NCBI RefSeq assembly: GCF_028595285.1 | Contig: NZ_JAQQXQ010000007.1 | Location: 124,001 to 188,000, forward strand | DNA length: 64,000 nucleotides | Direction of reading: 5' to 3' | Origin: Erythrobacter fulvus | Lineage (GTDB): Bacteria; Pseudomonadota; Alphaproteobacteria; Sphingomonadales; Sphingomonadaceae | Shown here: positions 8,008-17,645 of the stretch, piece by piece | Layout of the letters: the number at the start of each line of letters is the position of its first letter | Position numbering within the stretch: position 1 is the first letter of the stretch | Notes under the pieces: generated by a model | Told to the model about the DNA's origin: nothing | Database searches by the model: none | What the model saw: only the letters and a program-made list of their open reading frames with translations | Position numbers and translations under genes: made by a program

Positions 8008-9969
8008 CTATCCGCCCGCATGATAGAAATCATAGACCTTGCGGGCCACCGTCGCACTTACCCCCGGCGCGCGTTGCAGGTCTTCAAGCGCCGCAGCGCG
8101 GACCTTCGACGCGGTCCCGAAATGCAGCAGCAGCGCACGCTTGCGCGCCGGACCGATCCCGGGGATTTCATCAAGCGGCGATGCGGTGATCGCCTTTGAA
8201 CGCTTTGCCCGGTGCGCACCGATGACATAACGGTGCACCTCGTCGCGCAGGTTCTGCAGGTGGAACAGCAGCGGTGAACCCGGCGGCAGCATTTTCTCGC
8301 GGCCATCGGGGAAGTGGAATACCTCCCGCCCCTCGCGCCCGTGATGCGGTCCCTTGGCGATGCCGATCACCGCGACCTCGTCTGCGAGCCCCAGTTCCTC
8401 CAGCACCGACATCACGCTCGACAACTGACCCTTGCCTCCGTCGATCAGCACCAGATCGGGCAGGATCGTCTCGTGGCCTCCCGGCTTGGCGTCCGGGCCT
8501 GCCTCGCCTTCGGCAAAGCTGCGGAAGCGCCGCGCCATCACTTCGCGCATCATGGCGAAGTCATCGTTCGTCTGCGCCTCGCGGATGTTGAACTTGCGGT
8601 ATTGTCCCTTCTCGAACCCGTCCGGGCCCGAAACGATCATTGCGCCCACGGCCTTGGTGCCCTGAATGTGGCTGTTATCATAGACCTCGATCCGCTGCGG
8701 CGGGGAATCGAGTTCGAGGAATTCGGCAAGCTCGCGGTTGAGTTTCGCTTTGGTGCCGGTTTCGGCCAGCCGCCGATCGAGCGCATCGATCGCGTTGCGC
8801 TGCGCTTGCGCCATAAGTTTGCGCCTGTCGCCGCGCTGGGGGACGGAAACCAGTACTTTGCGCCCCGCCAACTCGCTCAGCGCCGCCTCGATCAACGCGC
8901 GCTCGGGCAGCTCGCGGTCAACCAGCACGGTCGGCGGCGGCGGAACCTCCTCGTAGAATTGCAGCATCACATCGGCCAGCACCTGCGCCTCGTCCACGTC
9001 TGCCGTGTGACGCGGGAAGAAGGCGCGGTGCCCCCAGTTCTGACCACCACGGATAAAGAAGGCCTGCACGCTCATCTGCCCGCCCTTGGCTGCGAGCGCG
9101 AACACGTCGGCATCGCCCAGCCCAGCGGCGTTGATTGCCTGACTGCCCTGAATAAAGGTCGCCGCACGCAGCCGGTCACGCAGCATCGCCGCGGTCTCGA
9201 AATCGAGGTTTTCCGCAGCCTCGGCCATCTGGCGTTCCAGATCGGCCTGTACCGCGCCCGACTTGCCCGACAGGAAATCCTTCGCCTGCCGCACCAGCGC
9301 GTCATAGCCGGCCTCGTCGATCCGCCCGACGCAAGGCGCCGAGCAGCGCTTGATTTGGTAGAGCAGACAGGGCCGGTCGCGATTGTTGAAGAAGCTGTCG
9401 GTGCAGCTGCGCAGCAGGAACAGCTTCTGGAGCGCGTTCAGGGTGGTGTTGACGCTCCCCGCGCTCGCGAAGGGCCCGTAGTAATTGCCCTTGGCCCGCC
9501 GCGCGCCGCGATGCTTCTGGATGCGTGGGAAGGCGTGGTCGGCGCGCAGCAGGATGAAGGGAAAGCTCTTGTCGTCGCGCAGCAGCACGTTGAACGGCGG
9601 GCGAAAGCGCTTGATCAGTTGCGCTTCCAGAAGCAGCGCCTCGGCCTCGGAATTGGTGGTGATGATCTCCATTGCGCGGGTCTGGCTGACCATGCGCTGG
9701 AGCCTGCCCGAAAGCTGGGCAATCTGGGTGTAGTTGGCGACGCGGGCCTTCAATGAGCGCGCCTTGCCGACATAGAGCACCTCTCCCCGGGCATCGACCA
9801 TGCGGTAAACGCCCGGCACCGGCTTCAGCACCTTCACCATATCGCGGATCGCCGCGACACCCGCGTCGAGATCGGGCTGTGCGCTGGCGACGGTGTAGGC
9901 GGCGCGCTCCTCGTTGAAGCGGTCGCCCCCTCGCGGATCATGGGGTGTGCCAGCGGGGGTTCGGGTCAT
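8008..9969 (-). CDS. uvrC: UvrABC system protein C (excinuclease)
   Basis: UvrC makes the two incisions around DNA lesions marked by UvrAB. The protein starts with a short tail, then the GIY-YIG nuclease (PGVYRMVDARGEVLYVGKA), a zinc/cysteine stretch (CLLYQIKRCSAPCVG), the UVR motif (ERQMAEAAENLDFETAAMLRD), the RNase H-like nuclease (IEVYDNSHIQGT, PDLVLIDGGKGQL), and the C-terminal helix-hairpin-helix (IPGIGPARKRALLLHFGT). ATG 9969 gives 653 residues. An in-frame start 12 codons further up at 10005 cannot be ruled out; neither has a clear Shine-Dalgarno. The gene diverges from the permease. Confidence 0.96.
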   Translation of the reverse strand: MTRTPAGTPHDPRGGDRFNEERAAYTVASAQPDLDAGVAAIRDMVKVLKPVPGVYRMVDARGEVLYVGKARSLKARVANYTQIAQLSGRLQRMVSQTRAMEIITTNSEAEALLLEAQLIKRFRPPFNVLLRDDKSFPFILLRADHAFPRIQKHRGARRAKGNYYGPFASAGSVNTTLNALQKLFLLRSCTDSFFNNRDRPCLLYQIKRCSAPCVGRIDEAGYDALVRQAKDFLSGKSGAVQADLERQMAEAAENLDFETAAMLRDRLRAATFIQGSQAINAAGLGDADVFALAAKGGQMSVQAFFIRGGQNWGHRAFFPRHTADVDEAQVLADVMLQFYEEVPPPPTVLVDRELPERALIEAALSELAGRKVLVSVPQRGDRRKLMAQAQRNAIDALDRRLAETGTKAKLNRELAEFLELDSPPQRIEVYDNSHIQGTKAVGAMIVSGPDGFEKGQYRKFNIREAQTNDDFAMMREVMARRFRSFAEGEAGPDAKPGGHETILPDLVLIDGGKGQLSSVMSVLEELGLADEVAVIGIAKGPHHGREGREVFHFPDGREKMLPPGSPLLFHLQNLRDEVHRYVIGAHRAKRSKAITASPLDEIPGIGPARKRALLLHFGTASKVRAAALEDLQRAPGVSATVARKVYDFYHAGG

Positions 9970-10064
9970 GTCCCGGCAGATAGGAGGGCCGACGAGGTTT
10001 GGCAAAGCTTGTGCTGCACCCTTGCACAGTCCACCATGCCATTCCGCAATGGGGGAAACGCGAA

Positions 10065-11321
10065 ATGGAAAAGACGGCCAGCCTGCCGCGCACGGTGGGA
10101 TTCTGGGGCGCGGCGCTGTTCCCCGTAAACGGAATGATCGGCGCGGGCATTTTCGCGTTGCCTGCGATCATGGTTGCCGCAGTCGGCAGTTTCGCACCGT
10201 GGATGATGCTGTTCGGGGCGCTGCTGGTGCTGCCGCTGGTGTTTGTAATTGCCGCGCTGTCGGCAAGGTTCGACAGTCACGGCGGACCGATGCTCTACGC
10301 CACAGCGGCTTTCGGGCCGTTCTTGGGATTTCAGGCCGGGTGGTCGCGCTATGCCTCGGGCGTGGTCGCGGTCGCGGCCAATACCCAGGTCGCGGTTGCA
10401 TATCTCGCGGTGCTGTTTCCCCTGCTTGAAGATCCGGCGATCAAGGCGAGCGCGGTGATCGGCTTCATCCTGTTCACGACCATCGTCAATCTGGTGGGGA
10501 TGCGGACGTCGGTGGGAACGCTGGGCATTATGACCTTCGTCAAGCTGGCCCCGCTGGTCGCCCTTGTCATCATCGGCCTTACGACCCGCGATCCGGCAAT
10601 CGGTTTCAGCCTGCCGCGCTTCGGCGAATTCGAAAGCGTCATACTTATCACCTTCTACGCCTACATGGCGTTCGAAAACGCAACCTTGGCCGCTGGGGAA
10701 ATGCGCAATCCCCGGCGGAACCTGCCCTTGGCGCTCATGACCACGCTGGCGGCGGTGGCGGTATTTTACATGCTGGTGATCTGGGCCTACCTCGCGATTG
10801 CGCCGGAAGTGGAAGGCAACACAAGCGCTCTTTCCGCGGCGGCCGAAGCGGTTGCCGGGCCAATCGGCGCGATTGTGATCGCCATCGCCGCTGCGTTCTC
10901 GATCGGCGCCAACACGCTTTCGGGAGGGATCGTTACCCCGCGACTGACCTTCGGAATGGCCGAACAGGGCCTGCTGCCTGCGGCCTTCGCGCATGTCTCG
11001 CGCCGCTTCCAGACACCCGATGTCTCGATCCTGTTCTTTGGCGGATTGGCAGTGCTGTTCAGCCTTTGGGCGGGCTTTGCGACACTCGCAGTGGCGAGCA
11101 CCCTGTCGCGGCTGGTGATGTACCTGCTCTCGGCCCTCGCGCTTCCGGTGCTGGAACGGCGAGACGACAAGAAGGCGCCCTGGTGGCATCTGCCGGCAGC
11201 CCTGCTGGCAGCGGCATCGACCCTGTGGGTTGCCAGTCACGCCAAAGCCGAATCCTACGCGGTCTTCGGCGTCCTGCTGGCAGTCGGCACCGGCCTCTAT
11301 TTCGTTTCACGCCGCAAATAG
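10065..11321 (+). CDS. APC-family amino acid permease
   Basis: This 418-residue inner-membrane protein has about 12 hydrophobic segments. The first helix carries GMIGAGIFALPA, the APC substrate-binding G-x-G-IF signature. The sequence YMAFENATLAAGEMRNPRRNLP, split over helix 6 and the next loop, is also typical of APC transporters. ATG 10065 follows GGGGGAA; a TTG 22 codons upstream has an AGGAGG before it but the extra residues are not family-like. The substrate is unknown. It stands alone and reads away from uvrC. Confidence 0.88.
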   Translation: MEKTASLPRTVGFWGAALFPVNGMIGAGIFALPAIMVAAVGSFAPWMMLFGALLVLPLVFVIAALSARFDSHGGPMLYATAAFGPFLGFQAGWSRYASGVVAVAANTQVAVAYLAVLFPLLEDPAIKASAVIGFILFTTIVNLVGMRTSVGTLGIMTFVKLAPLVALVIIGLTTRDPAIGFSLPRFGEFESVILITFYAYMAFENATLAAGEMRNPRRNLPLALMTTLAAVAVFYMLVIWAYLAIAPEVEGNTSALSAAAEAVAGPIGAIVIAIAAAFSIGANTLSGGIVTPRLTFGMAEQGLLPAAFAHVSRRFQTPDVSILFFGGLAVLFSLWAGFATLAVASTLSRLVMYLLSALALPVLERRDDKKAPWWHLPAALLAAASTLWVASHAKAESYAVFGVLLAVGTGLYFVSRRK

Positions 11322-11433
11322 GCCCCGAAACCGGCCAATCGATTACGGCGGCGTCCGCCTGCGTTACTCCAAGTTTGCGCGGGCTTCCGCGCGTATCCGT
11401 AATCAAACTTTCCCCGAAAAACGTCGCGTTTCG

Positions 11434-11463
11434 CCAAGTGATACTTGGTCGAATCAAGTATCA
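11434..11463. promoter_or_regulatory. Palindromic operator candidate before the haem peroxidase gene
   Basis: Two overlapping perfect inverted repeats are present. CCAAGT-GAT-ACTTGG spans 11434-11448. TGATACTTG at 11439-11447 pairs with CAAGTATCA at 11455-11463 over a 7-base gap. The following 50 bases are strikingly AT-rich for this genome. The site lies 56 bases before the peroxidase start codon. This is the arrangement expected for a repressor or activator operator; the regulator is not identifiable here. Confidence 0.6.
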
Positions 11464-11518
11464 ATTATCAAATATAAACAACGGGTTAGCTAAAATTCAG
11501 TTAAATGGAGGCAACCTG

Positions 11519-12955
11519 ATGTCAAATCACGAACACCATGGAATGAAATCGCTCACCGGGATTTCGCCGTTCTGCCGGATGAGCCTGTATCACCAGCACC
11601 AGAACCGGCGCGAGGACCGCTTCGGTCGCCTGTTCACCGAACTTGCGCCCGCCTTTACACGGCCCGACATCTTGAGAACCATCGGCGCACGCAACGGGCC
11701 GATGGATGGCAAGAGCACCGCCAGCCGCACTGCCACCATTCCCGTCGGCATGGTGTTCTTCGGCCAGTTCGTCGATCACGACGTGACGCTCGATGCCTCG
11801 ACCTCGTTCGCCAGCGTGGTCGACGATCCCGGCGAAATCCCCAACGTGCGCACCCCGACGCTCGATCTCGATTGCATCTACGGCCTGGGGCCCGAAGCCC
11901 AGCCTTACCTGTTTGTGCAGGGCGGGCCCTTCGGCGGGGTCAAGCTGCTGACCGGGGCAGACAATCCCGGACAGGCGGGCATCGCCGAACACGATCTGCT
12001 GCGCTCTCCCAACGGCCGCGCGATCATCGGCGACCCGCGCAATGACGAAAACCGGGTGATCAGCCAGATACAGCTCGCCATCATCCGCTTCCATAATCAT
12101 GTCGCCCAGACCCTGCAGGACGAACACGGCCTGACCGGCCACGCGCTTTACGAGGAGGCGCGGCGCGAGACGACATGGCATTATCAATGGGCGCTGGTGC
12201 ATGACTTCCTTGCCGCAATGTGCGGGCGTCCGGTGATTGAACGCATCCTCGGCTGCGGACGGCAGGTCTATTGCGGCGACGTCCCGTTCATCCCGATCGA
12301 ATTTTCGGTCGCTGCTTACCGTTTCGGCCATTCGATGATCCCGATGAAGCTGCAACTGCGCAAGGGCGGTTCGCAATTCGAACTGTTCGGGACGACGCTG
12401 GGATCGGGGTTCGATCCGGTGGGCGATCCCGATGCGGTGGTGGACTGGCACGAATTGCTGTTCACGCCTGCCAACCGCCAGGTCGAACGCGCGCTCAAGC
12501 TCGATACGAAACTGGCGGGCGATCTGCTGGCGCTGCCTTTTATCAGCCCGCCCGACGAAAATTCGCTGGCAACCCGAAACCTGCTGCGCGGCAACACCTT
12601 CCTCCTGCCCGGCGGAGAGAAAGTTGCGGCCGCTATCGGATGCCCGCAGGCACAAATCGACCGGGTGCTCGACAAGGTGGAGGATGTGAATGGCGATCTC
12701 GGACGCGAAGGCATCCCGCTGTGGCTTTACATCCTGGCCGAAGCCGAGGTTATCGGACGCGAGGAGCCCAATGGCGACACGCTGGCAGGCGAAGCGCTCG
12801 GCCCGGTCGGCGCGACTATCGTTGCCGAAACACTGATCGGCTTGCTGGAACTCGATGACCGTTCATGGCTGGGCGCCAACCGCAACTGGTCTCCGCGGCC
12901 CGAGTGGAACACGCTGGGCAAACTCGTGACCGTGGCTCAGCCGGCCCTGCCTTGA
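11519..12955 (+). CDS. Animal-type haem peroxidase family protein
   Basis: This 478-residue protein belongs to the animal/bacterial haem peroxidase superfamily (peroxicin/cyclooxygenase-like). The distal haem site FGQFVDHDVTLD contains the distal His and the Asp expected for covalent haem linkage or Ca2+ binding. The proximal His is in AAYRFGHSMIPM. No signal peptide is visible, so it is probably cytoplasmic or exported by another route. ATG 11519 follows a GGAGG; longer in-frame starts run back into the permease and are rejected. It oxidises unknown substrates with H2O2. It has its own operator-like palindrome and terminator, so it is a single-gene unit. Confidence 0.9.
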   Translation: MSNHEHHGMKSLTGISPFCRMSLYHQHQNRREDRFGRLFTELAPAFTRPDILRTIGARNGPMDGKSTASRTATIPVGMVFFGQFVDHDVTLDASTSFASVVDDPGEIPNVRTPTLDLDCIYGLGPEAQPYLFVQGGPFGGVKLLTGADNPGQAGIAEHDLLRSPNGRAIIGDPRNDENRVISQIQLAIIRFHNHVAQTLQDEHGLTGHALYEEARRETTWHYQWALVHDFLAAMCGRPVIERILGCGRQVYCGDVPFIPIEFSVAAYRFGHSMIPMKLQLRKGGSQFELFGTTLGSGFDPVGDPDAVVDWHELLFTPANRQVERALKLDTKLAGDLLALPFISPPDENSLATRNLLRGNTFLLPGGEKVAAAIGCPQAQIDRVLDKVEDVNGDLGREGIPLWLYILAEAEVIGREEPNGDTLAGEALGPVGATIVAETLIGLLELDDRSWLGANRNWSPRPEWNTLGKLVTVAQPALP

Positions 12956-12964
12956 GGCCGGCCC

Positions 12965-13008
12965 GGGGCGGAGCCGTGCGGCCCCGACAGGCTCCGCCCC
13001 GATCTTTT
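12965..13008 (+). terminator. Rho-independent terminator of the haem peroxidase gene
   Basis: An 11-bp perfect stem, GGGGCGGAGCC and GGCTCCGCCCC, with a 14-base loop begins 10 bases after the stop and is followed by GATCTTTT. Confidence 0.8.
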
Positions 13009-13059
13009 ATGCACGGCGCGGCTTGCGCTCTCGCGCCATGCGCCTAATCGCGCGGGGCA

Positions 13060-14253
13060 ATGACCGAAAGTGACGTCATCATCCTCGGCGCTGGCGCAGC
13101 CGGGCTATTCGCCGCTGGGCAGGCCGGACAACGCGGGTTGTCGGTTGCATTGCTCGAAAAATCCGAAAGTCCGGGCAAGAAGATCCTGATTTCCGGTGGC
13201 GGGCGCTGCAACTTCACCAACCTCGGCGCAGGGCCTGCGAATTACCTTTCGGCCAATCCCCATTTCGCCAAGAGCGCGCTCGCCCGCTACCAGCCTGCCG
13301 ATTTCATCGCGCTGGTCGATCGCTATGGAATCGCGTGGCACGAAAAGACGCTTGGGCAACTGTTCTGCGACGGTTCGGCCAAGCAGATCGTGGCGATGAT
13401 GCTGGACGAATGTCCTGCGGACAAGGTTACGCTGACCTGCGGGGTGGATGTGGCCGATGTAGCGCGGGACGACACCGGCAATTTCACCGTCACCGCCGCA
13501 GATGGCCGGCAATGGCGCGCACCCGCACTGGTTATCGCCACCGGAGGCCCTTCGATCCCAAAGATGGGTGCAAGCGATTTCGCCTATCGCCTGGCGCGGC
13601 AGTTCGGGCTGAAAGTGGTCGAACCGCGTCCTGCCCTCGTCCCGCTGACGCTTGGCGGTGAGGATGCCCTGTTTCGCGAGCTGTCGGGGGTTGCCGCGCC
13701 GGTGCGCGCCCGGGCCGGAAAAACCGAATTCGCCGAAGCAGCGCTGTTTACCCACAAGGGCCTTTCCGGCCCGGCGATTTTGCAGGTTTCGTCCTATTGG
13801 CGGCATGGCGAGGAAGTCTGCATCACCTTCCTCCCCGACGCAGCAAGCGACTGGCTGATCGAGGGCAAACGCGATCGTCCGCGCGCGCATCTGCGCACCT
13901 TGCTGCGCGAACGCCTGCCCGATCGCCTCGCCGACGCGCTGGCTGACAGGCTGGGCCTCGAACGCGAGCTGGGCAATGTCTCCGACAAGGATCTGCGCGC
14001 CGTACAGACGCGCCTCGCCGACTGGCGCTTCGCCCCCAACGGCACCGAAGGCTATGCCAAGGCCGAAGTCACGGCCGGCGGGATCGCCACGGCGGAGCTT
14101 TCCAGCCGCACAATGGAGGCTGCGAAAGTCCCCGGCCTCTACGCCATCGGCGAGGCGGTGGACGTCACCGGCTGGCTTGGCGGCTACAATTTCCAGTGGG
14201 CCTGGGCGAGCGCCTATGCCTGTGCAGAGGCGCTCGCCGAACGGAAAAGCTAG
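13060..14253 (+). CDS. HI0933/YhiN family FAD-dependent oxidoreductase
   Basis: The 397-residue protein has the Rossmann FAD motif at the N-terminus (VIILGAGAAGLFAAGQAG), the KILISGGGRCNFTN signature of the HI0933 family, LVIATGGPSIPKMGASDFAYRLA, and the C-terminal FAD segment LYAIGEAVDVTGWLGGYNFQWAWASA. Members are sometimes called BaiN-like or aminoacetone oxidase-like flavoproteins, but the reaction is not established for most. The stop TAG overlaps the stop of the convergent TonB receptor in the tetramer CTAG (14250-14253), so the two transcripts must run into each other. Confidence 0.92.
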   Translation: MTESDVIILGAGAAGLFAAGQAGQRGLSVALLEKSESPGKKILISGGGRCNFTNLGAGPANYLSANPHFAKSALARYQPADFIALVDRYGIAWHEKTLGQLFCDGSAKQIVAMMLDECPADKVTLTCGVDVADVARDDTGNFTVTAADGRQWRAPALVIATGGPSIPKMGASDFAYRLARQFGLKVVEPRPALVPLTLGGEDALFRELSGVAAPVRARAGKTEFAEAALFTHKGLSGPAILQVSSYWRHGEEVCITFLPDAASDWLIEGKRDRPRAHLRTLLRERLPDRLADALADRLGLERELGNVSDKDLRAVQTRLADWRFAPNGTEGYAKAEVTAGGIATAELSSRTMEAAKVPGLYAIGEAVDVTGWLGGYNFQWAWASAYACAEALAERKS

Positions 14254-17200
14254 AACAGCTTTCTGAGATCGATCCCAAGATACAACCCAACCGGATCGAT
14301 CACGAAGGGCTGGTAGTTGATCGGGGTATTGCCCGCCTCGTCGCGCACCCGGCGCTGGGCATCGAACAGGTTGTCGGCACGCAGGCTGATGCGTGTATCC
14401 TTGAGGAAGCCCTCGTTCTTGCCGGTCATTTCGCCGATATTGGCGAAGACCCGAAGATTGAAGGTCAGCAGATCGTCGAAGAACAGATCGGTGCTGCCCG
14501 GCAGCCCCGAACCGTCCAGCCGCGTCTCGCCAGTATAGATGCCGGAGAGACGGAAGCCGAGTCCCTTGCCGAACAGGCCTGCTTCAAGCCGGCTGCTATG
14601 CCGTGGCAAGCCGAATGCGCCCGTCGCCTGACCGTCGAGCTGATCAAGCGGCTGAAGGCCGGGTGCGATCAGGATCTGGTTGTCCAGCTCGATCGCATGG
14701 GTCAGGTTGAGGAAATAGCGCCAGCCTTGGAAACTGCCCCCGCCGAGGGGGTTGAAGGCCGGTGCGCCGCCGCCTGCAGGCGCGCCGCCACCTTGTCCAC
14801 CAGCTCCCGCCTGCCGCGGTGCAGCGGCGCAGAAGCGCTGCTTGAACTGCTCGAGCGCTTCGGGCGGGATAGTGCCGTCAGGCGCGCGCGAACGATCGAT
14901 CGCCATCTTGATGAAGGACGGATCGACGCCCGGCAGCTCGGCCGAGACATCCTCGCCCCGTTCGATCTTGGCGATCAGTTCGAGGATGGCGGCATTGCCG
15001 TCCGGACCGCAGGCGCGTTCGCGGAAGGCGGTAAGCTGCGGGTTGGCTTCAGCACCACCCTGCCCCGGCGCGCCCGGCGCACCGGCCGGCCTGCCGCCGC
15101 CCATCATCGCCGGATCGAAGCTGCAGATGCGGGAACGGAATTGTTCCAGCCGTGCGGGATCAATCGTGCCATCCGCGCCGCGCACGCGCGCCAGCATGGG
15201 GGCCAGCCGCGCCGGATCGATGCCCGGGAACTCAGCGGAAATATCCGCCCCGCTATCGATCGCAGCCACCAGCTTCTGGAGGAATTCAAGCCCGTCGTCG
15301 GCACACAGACGCGTGCGGAAGGCCATGAACTGCTCGCGCTGCTCGGGGCTGGGCGCCGCGCCCGCGCCAAACCGCGCGCCGCCGCCTGCTGCGGGTGACG
15401 GAGCCGGCGTCGGCGTCGGCTTGGCAGTACTGCCTGAAGGCGGTCCACCTGCACCGCCGCGCCCGCCGCCGCCCGGCCCGCCTTGTGCGCCCGCGCCGAT
15501 GCTGCCGCCGGTCGAGAAGATGAACTGCAACCGGTTAGCCCGTGTCTCGGCAAAGCTGACCGCGCGCCGGTCAACCGCGATCAGCCTGCCCGTCGCATCA
15601 CGGGTGATGCGTCCCGGAAAGGCCGCTTCGATCTCGGGCGTGATCTGCGGGAAGCCGCTGACGACGTTGTCAGAACGGTTGCGGACATATTCCACCGTCA
15701 GACGGGTGTTTTCCCAGAACGGCAGCGACCAGTTGGCGGCGAATTTCCAGTCGCGCTGGGTTTCCGCCGGAAGATCGGGATTGCCGCCGGTGGTGACATC
15801 CGCCAGCACCGTCTCGCCGCGGGTAAAATCGAATACCGGCACGTTGAGGTTGACGATTACCGGGTTGCCGAGCGTTGCCAGCCCCGGGGCCACCTCGCGC
15901 CAGATATAGGTCGCAGACAGGTCGAGCCCGTTAACCGGCGACCAGTTGAGACCTGCATTCCAGTCGCCCAGCACCCCGAAATCGGAAAAGTCCTGCACCC
16001 CAGCCTGAAGGTTGAGCGTGATGGTGCCCAGCGCATCGCCAAAGCCCGCGCGGCGGCTGGTGATCGGCACCACCACATTGGCACCGCTTGCCAGCTGTCG
16101 ACGGGTCAGGGTGACGTCCTGATTGGAACGCGTATCGTTGCTTTGGATCCGTTGCCAGTCGAGCGCGAAATTAAAGGTTGCAAGCACTTCACCAGCAGGA
16201 AGTTCACCGAGCGGCCCTTCAAGCGTTGTCTGCGACTGGCCGGTAAGGTTGCGGCTGCGCGCAACGTCGAACCCGGCAGCGGCATTGGTCGGCAGCGGGC
16301 CGTCGGGGGCCAAGGTGCCGTCGAGGGCCGCCTGCCGCAGCGCGACGGTATCGAAACGCCGGTCAATCTCGGTCTCGGTTTCCGACAGCGACGCGTCGAA
16401 GGTGGTCGTCAGGCGGAACGCATTGACGGGCCGCGTGAGCGATCCTGCGGTCGAGAGCGTATCGGTCGAGGATCGCCGCGCCAGCGGCGTGTCCGCGCCG
16501 AAAGTGCGCACGATCCCCGGCACCGCCGGATCATCGGCCAGCACCACAGTGTTGAGCCCGTCGAGACTGCGGCTTTCGTTGCGCACGTAATTGAGGTTTG
16601 CGCTCAGCGAGGTGCCGCTATCGATCAGCGCCTTGGCCCAGCTGAGATTGCCTTCTAGGCCAAACGTGTCGGCACGAAGGCTGCGGTAAGGGGCCTGCGC
16701 CGGATCACCCGGCACCTGCGACACCGATCCGGGTGTCTGGATGATATCGCGTTCATCCTCGGTAAGAAGCGTGCTGTCGCTGATTTCGAAATCGAGGTTG
16801 AACCGTCCGCCATCGGCAATCTTGAGCGTCCCGAAATCCTGCTCGGTACGCACGAAGCCTCCGCGCGAAGGCGTTTCGAATTCGAGCTCGACCTCGCGGT
16901 TGGAGTAGTTGTCCTTGAGGATCAGGTTGATCACCCGGCGATCGGGCGGAAAGCCGAACCGTTGGGCGACTTCCTCGGGGAACACCTCGACCCGCGCCAG
17001 CGCCTCGGGCGGATAGGACGCGAATTCGCGGAAGGAACCGATGCGGATTCCGTTGACGAGGATCACAGGACGACCGCCGCCCCCGCGCCCGCGTGCCGAA
17101 CCGGTCTGCGCGCTGATCTGGGCGATGAGATCGGTGATCGACGTCACGCCTTCGGCCGCGATCGCCTGCTCGTCGAGTTCGAGCAGCGGGGCCTGTTCGA

Positions 17201-17423
17201 CCAGCAGCTGACCGCGGATACGCTTGCCGCTGACCACGATTTCGTCAGCCGACACGGCAGTGCCGCTCGCGCTGTCCAGCTCGTCGTCCTGAACCTGCTT
17301 TACAGCCGTCTGTTGCGGCTGCGTCGCTTCGTTAGCGGAGGCGAGGGCCGGCATCGCGATTGCCAGACTGGCGGCACAGGTGCCGGCGCGCAGCACCGCG
17401 CGGGAAAGCGGGGAGAGGTTCAT
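14250..17423 (-). CDS. TonB-dependent receptor with a cysteine-repeat insertion
   Basis: A 1057-residue outer-membrane protein: signal peptide (ending near ALASA), plug domain (EEIVVSG-like segment, VTSITDLIAQISAQTG, PVILVNGIRIGSF, FGFPPDRRVINLIL), then a long beta-barrel and the C-terminal aromatic residue (GIDLRKLF). Typical receptors are 700-900 residues. The excess is an insertion at about residues 639-892 between two barrel strands. It consists of Gly/Pro-rich linkers around two copies of a C-X59-C helical unit (C707-C767 and C805-C865). Ligand unknown. The start ATG 17423 gives a clean signal peptide. It shares its stop with the convergent flavoprotein gene. Confidence 0.9.
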   Translation of the reverse strand: MNLSPLSRAVLRAGTCAASLAIAMPALASANEATQPQQTAVKQVQDDELDSASGTAVSADEIVVSGKRIRGQLLVEQAPLLELDEQAIAAEGVTSITDLIAQISAQTGSARGRGGGGRPVILVNGIRIGSFREFASYPPEALARVEVFPEEVAQRFGFPPDRRVINLILKDNYSNREVELEFETPSRGGFVRTEQDFGTLKIADGGRFNLDFEISDSTLLTEDERDIIQTPGSVSQVPGDPAQAPYRSLRADTFGLEGNLSWAKALIDSGTSLSANLNYVRNESRSLDGLNTVVLADDPAVPGIVRTFGADTPLARRSSTDTLSTAGSLTRPVNAFRLTTTFDASLSETETEIDRRFDTVALRQAALDGTLAPDGPLPTNAAAGFDVARSRNLTGQSQTTLEGPLGELPAGEVLATFNFALDWQRIQSNDTRSNQDVTLTRRQLASGANVVVPITSRRAGFGDALGTITLNLQAGVQDFSDFGVLGDWNAGLNWSPVNGLDLSATYIWREVAPGLATLGNPVIVNLNVPVFDFTRGETVLADVTTGGNPDLPAETQRDWKFAANWSLPFWENTRLTVEYVRNRSDNVVSGFPQITPEIEAAFPGRITRDATGRLIAVDRRAVSFAETRANRLQFIFSTGGSIGAGAQGGPGGGGRGGAGGPPSGSTAKPTPTPAPSPAAGGGARFGAGAAPSPEQREQFMAFRTRLCADDGLEFLQKLVAAIDSGADISAEFPGIDPARLAPMLARVRGADGTIDPARLEQFRSRICSFDPAMMGGGRPAGAPGAPGQGGAEANPQLTAFRERACGPDGNAAILELIAKIERGEDVSAELPGVDPSFIKMAIDRSRAPDGTIPPEALEQFKQRFCAAAPRQAGAGGQGGGAPAGGGAPAFNPLGGGSFQGWRYFLNLTHAIELDNQILIAPGLQPLDQLDGQATGAFGLPRHSSRLEAGLFGKGLGFRLSGIYTGETRLDGSGLPGSTDLFFDDLLTFNLRVFANIGEMTGKNEGFLKDTRISLRADNLFDAQRRVRDEAGNTPINYQPFVIDPVGLYLGIDLRKLF
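14829..15305 (-). repeat. Two C-X59-C protein repeat units encoded inside the TonB receptor
   Basis: Unit 1 is encoded at 15123-15305 and unit 2 at 14829-15011. Both are 61 residues from Cys to Cys, and 28 of 61 positions are identical. Shared landmarks are SAE-x-PG-x-DP, R-x-R, DGTI-x-P and LEQF. A 37-residue Gly/Ala/Pro-rich linker separates them. The equal length points to an internal duplication. Confidence 0.85.
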
Positions 17424-17645
17424 TTAGTCCCTTTAGAACAGTTTGATAGAGGGTGCAGGCTGTTACCTTGACCCGATGTGAACCCAATGGCGTCCGGCCA
17501 CCCGGCACGCGTCCGGCTGGCGGCTTTTATCAGGCCGACGTGCCCCCTAACGCTCGAGCCTTCCCTTTTGGTTCCCGCATCGCTAAAGCGCGCTAGATTT
17601 TCGACCGGCGCAGTTTGCGCCTCATCACGATAAAAAAGGAATTTC

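Noticed and set aside
8314..9756. Long open frame of 480 codons antisense to uvrC
   Set aside because: It lies fully across uvrC, has no family motif, and its long open frame is explained by the high GC and codon bias of uvrC.
9999..10064. TTG start 22 codons upstream in the permease
   Set aside because: There is an AGGAGG before it, but the extra residues are not conserved-like; ATG 10065 has its own site.
11066..11518. N-terminal extension of the haem peroxidase into the permease
   Set aside because: The extra 151 codons overlap the permease and are not peroxidase-like; the GGAGG-ATG at 11519 is better.
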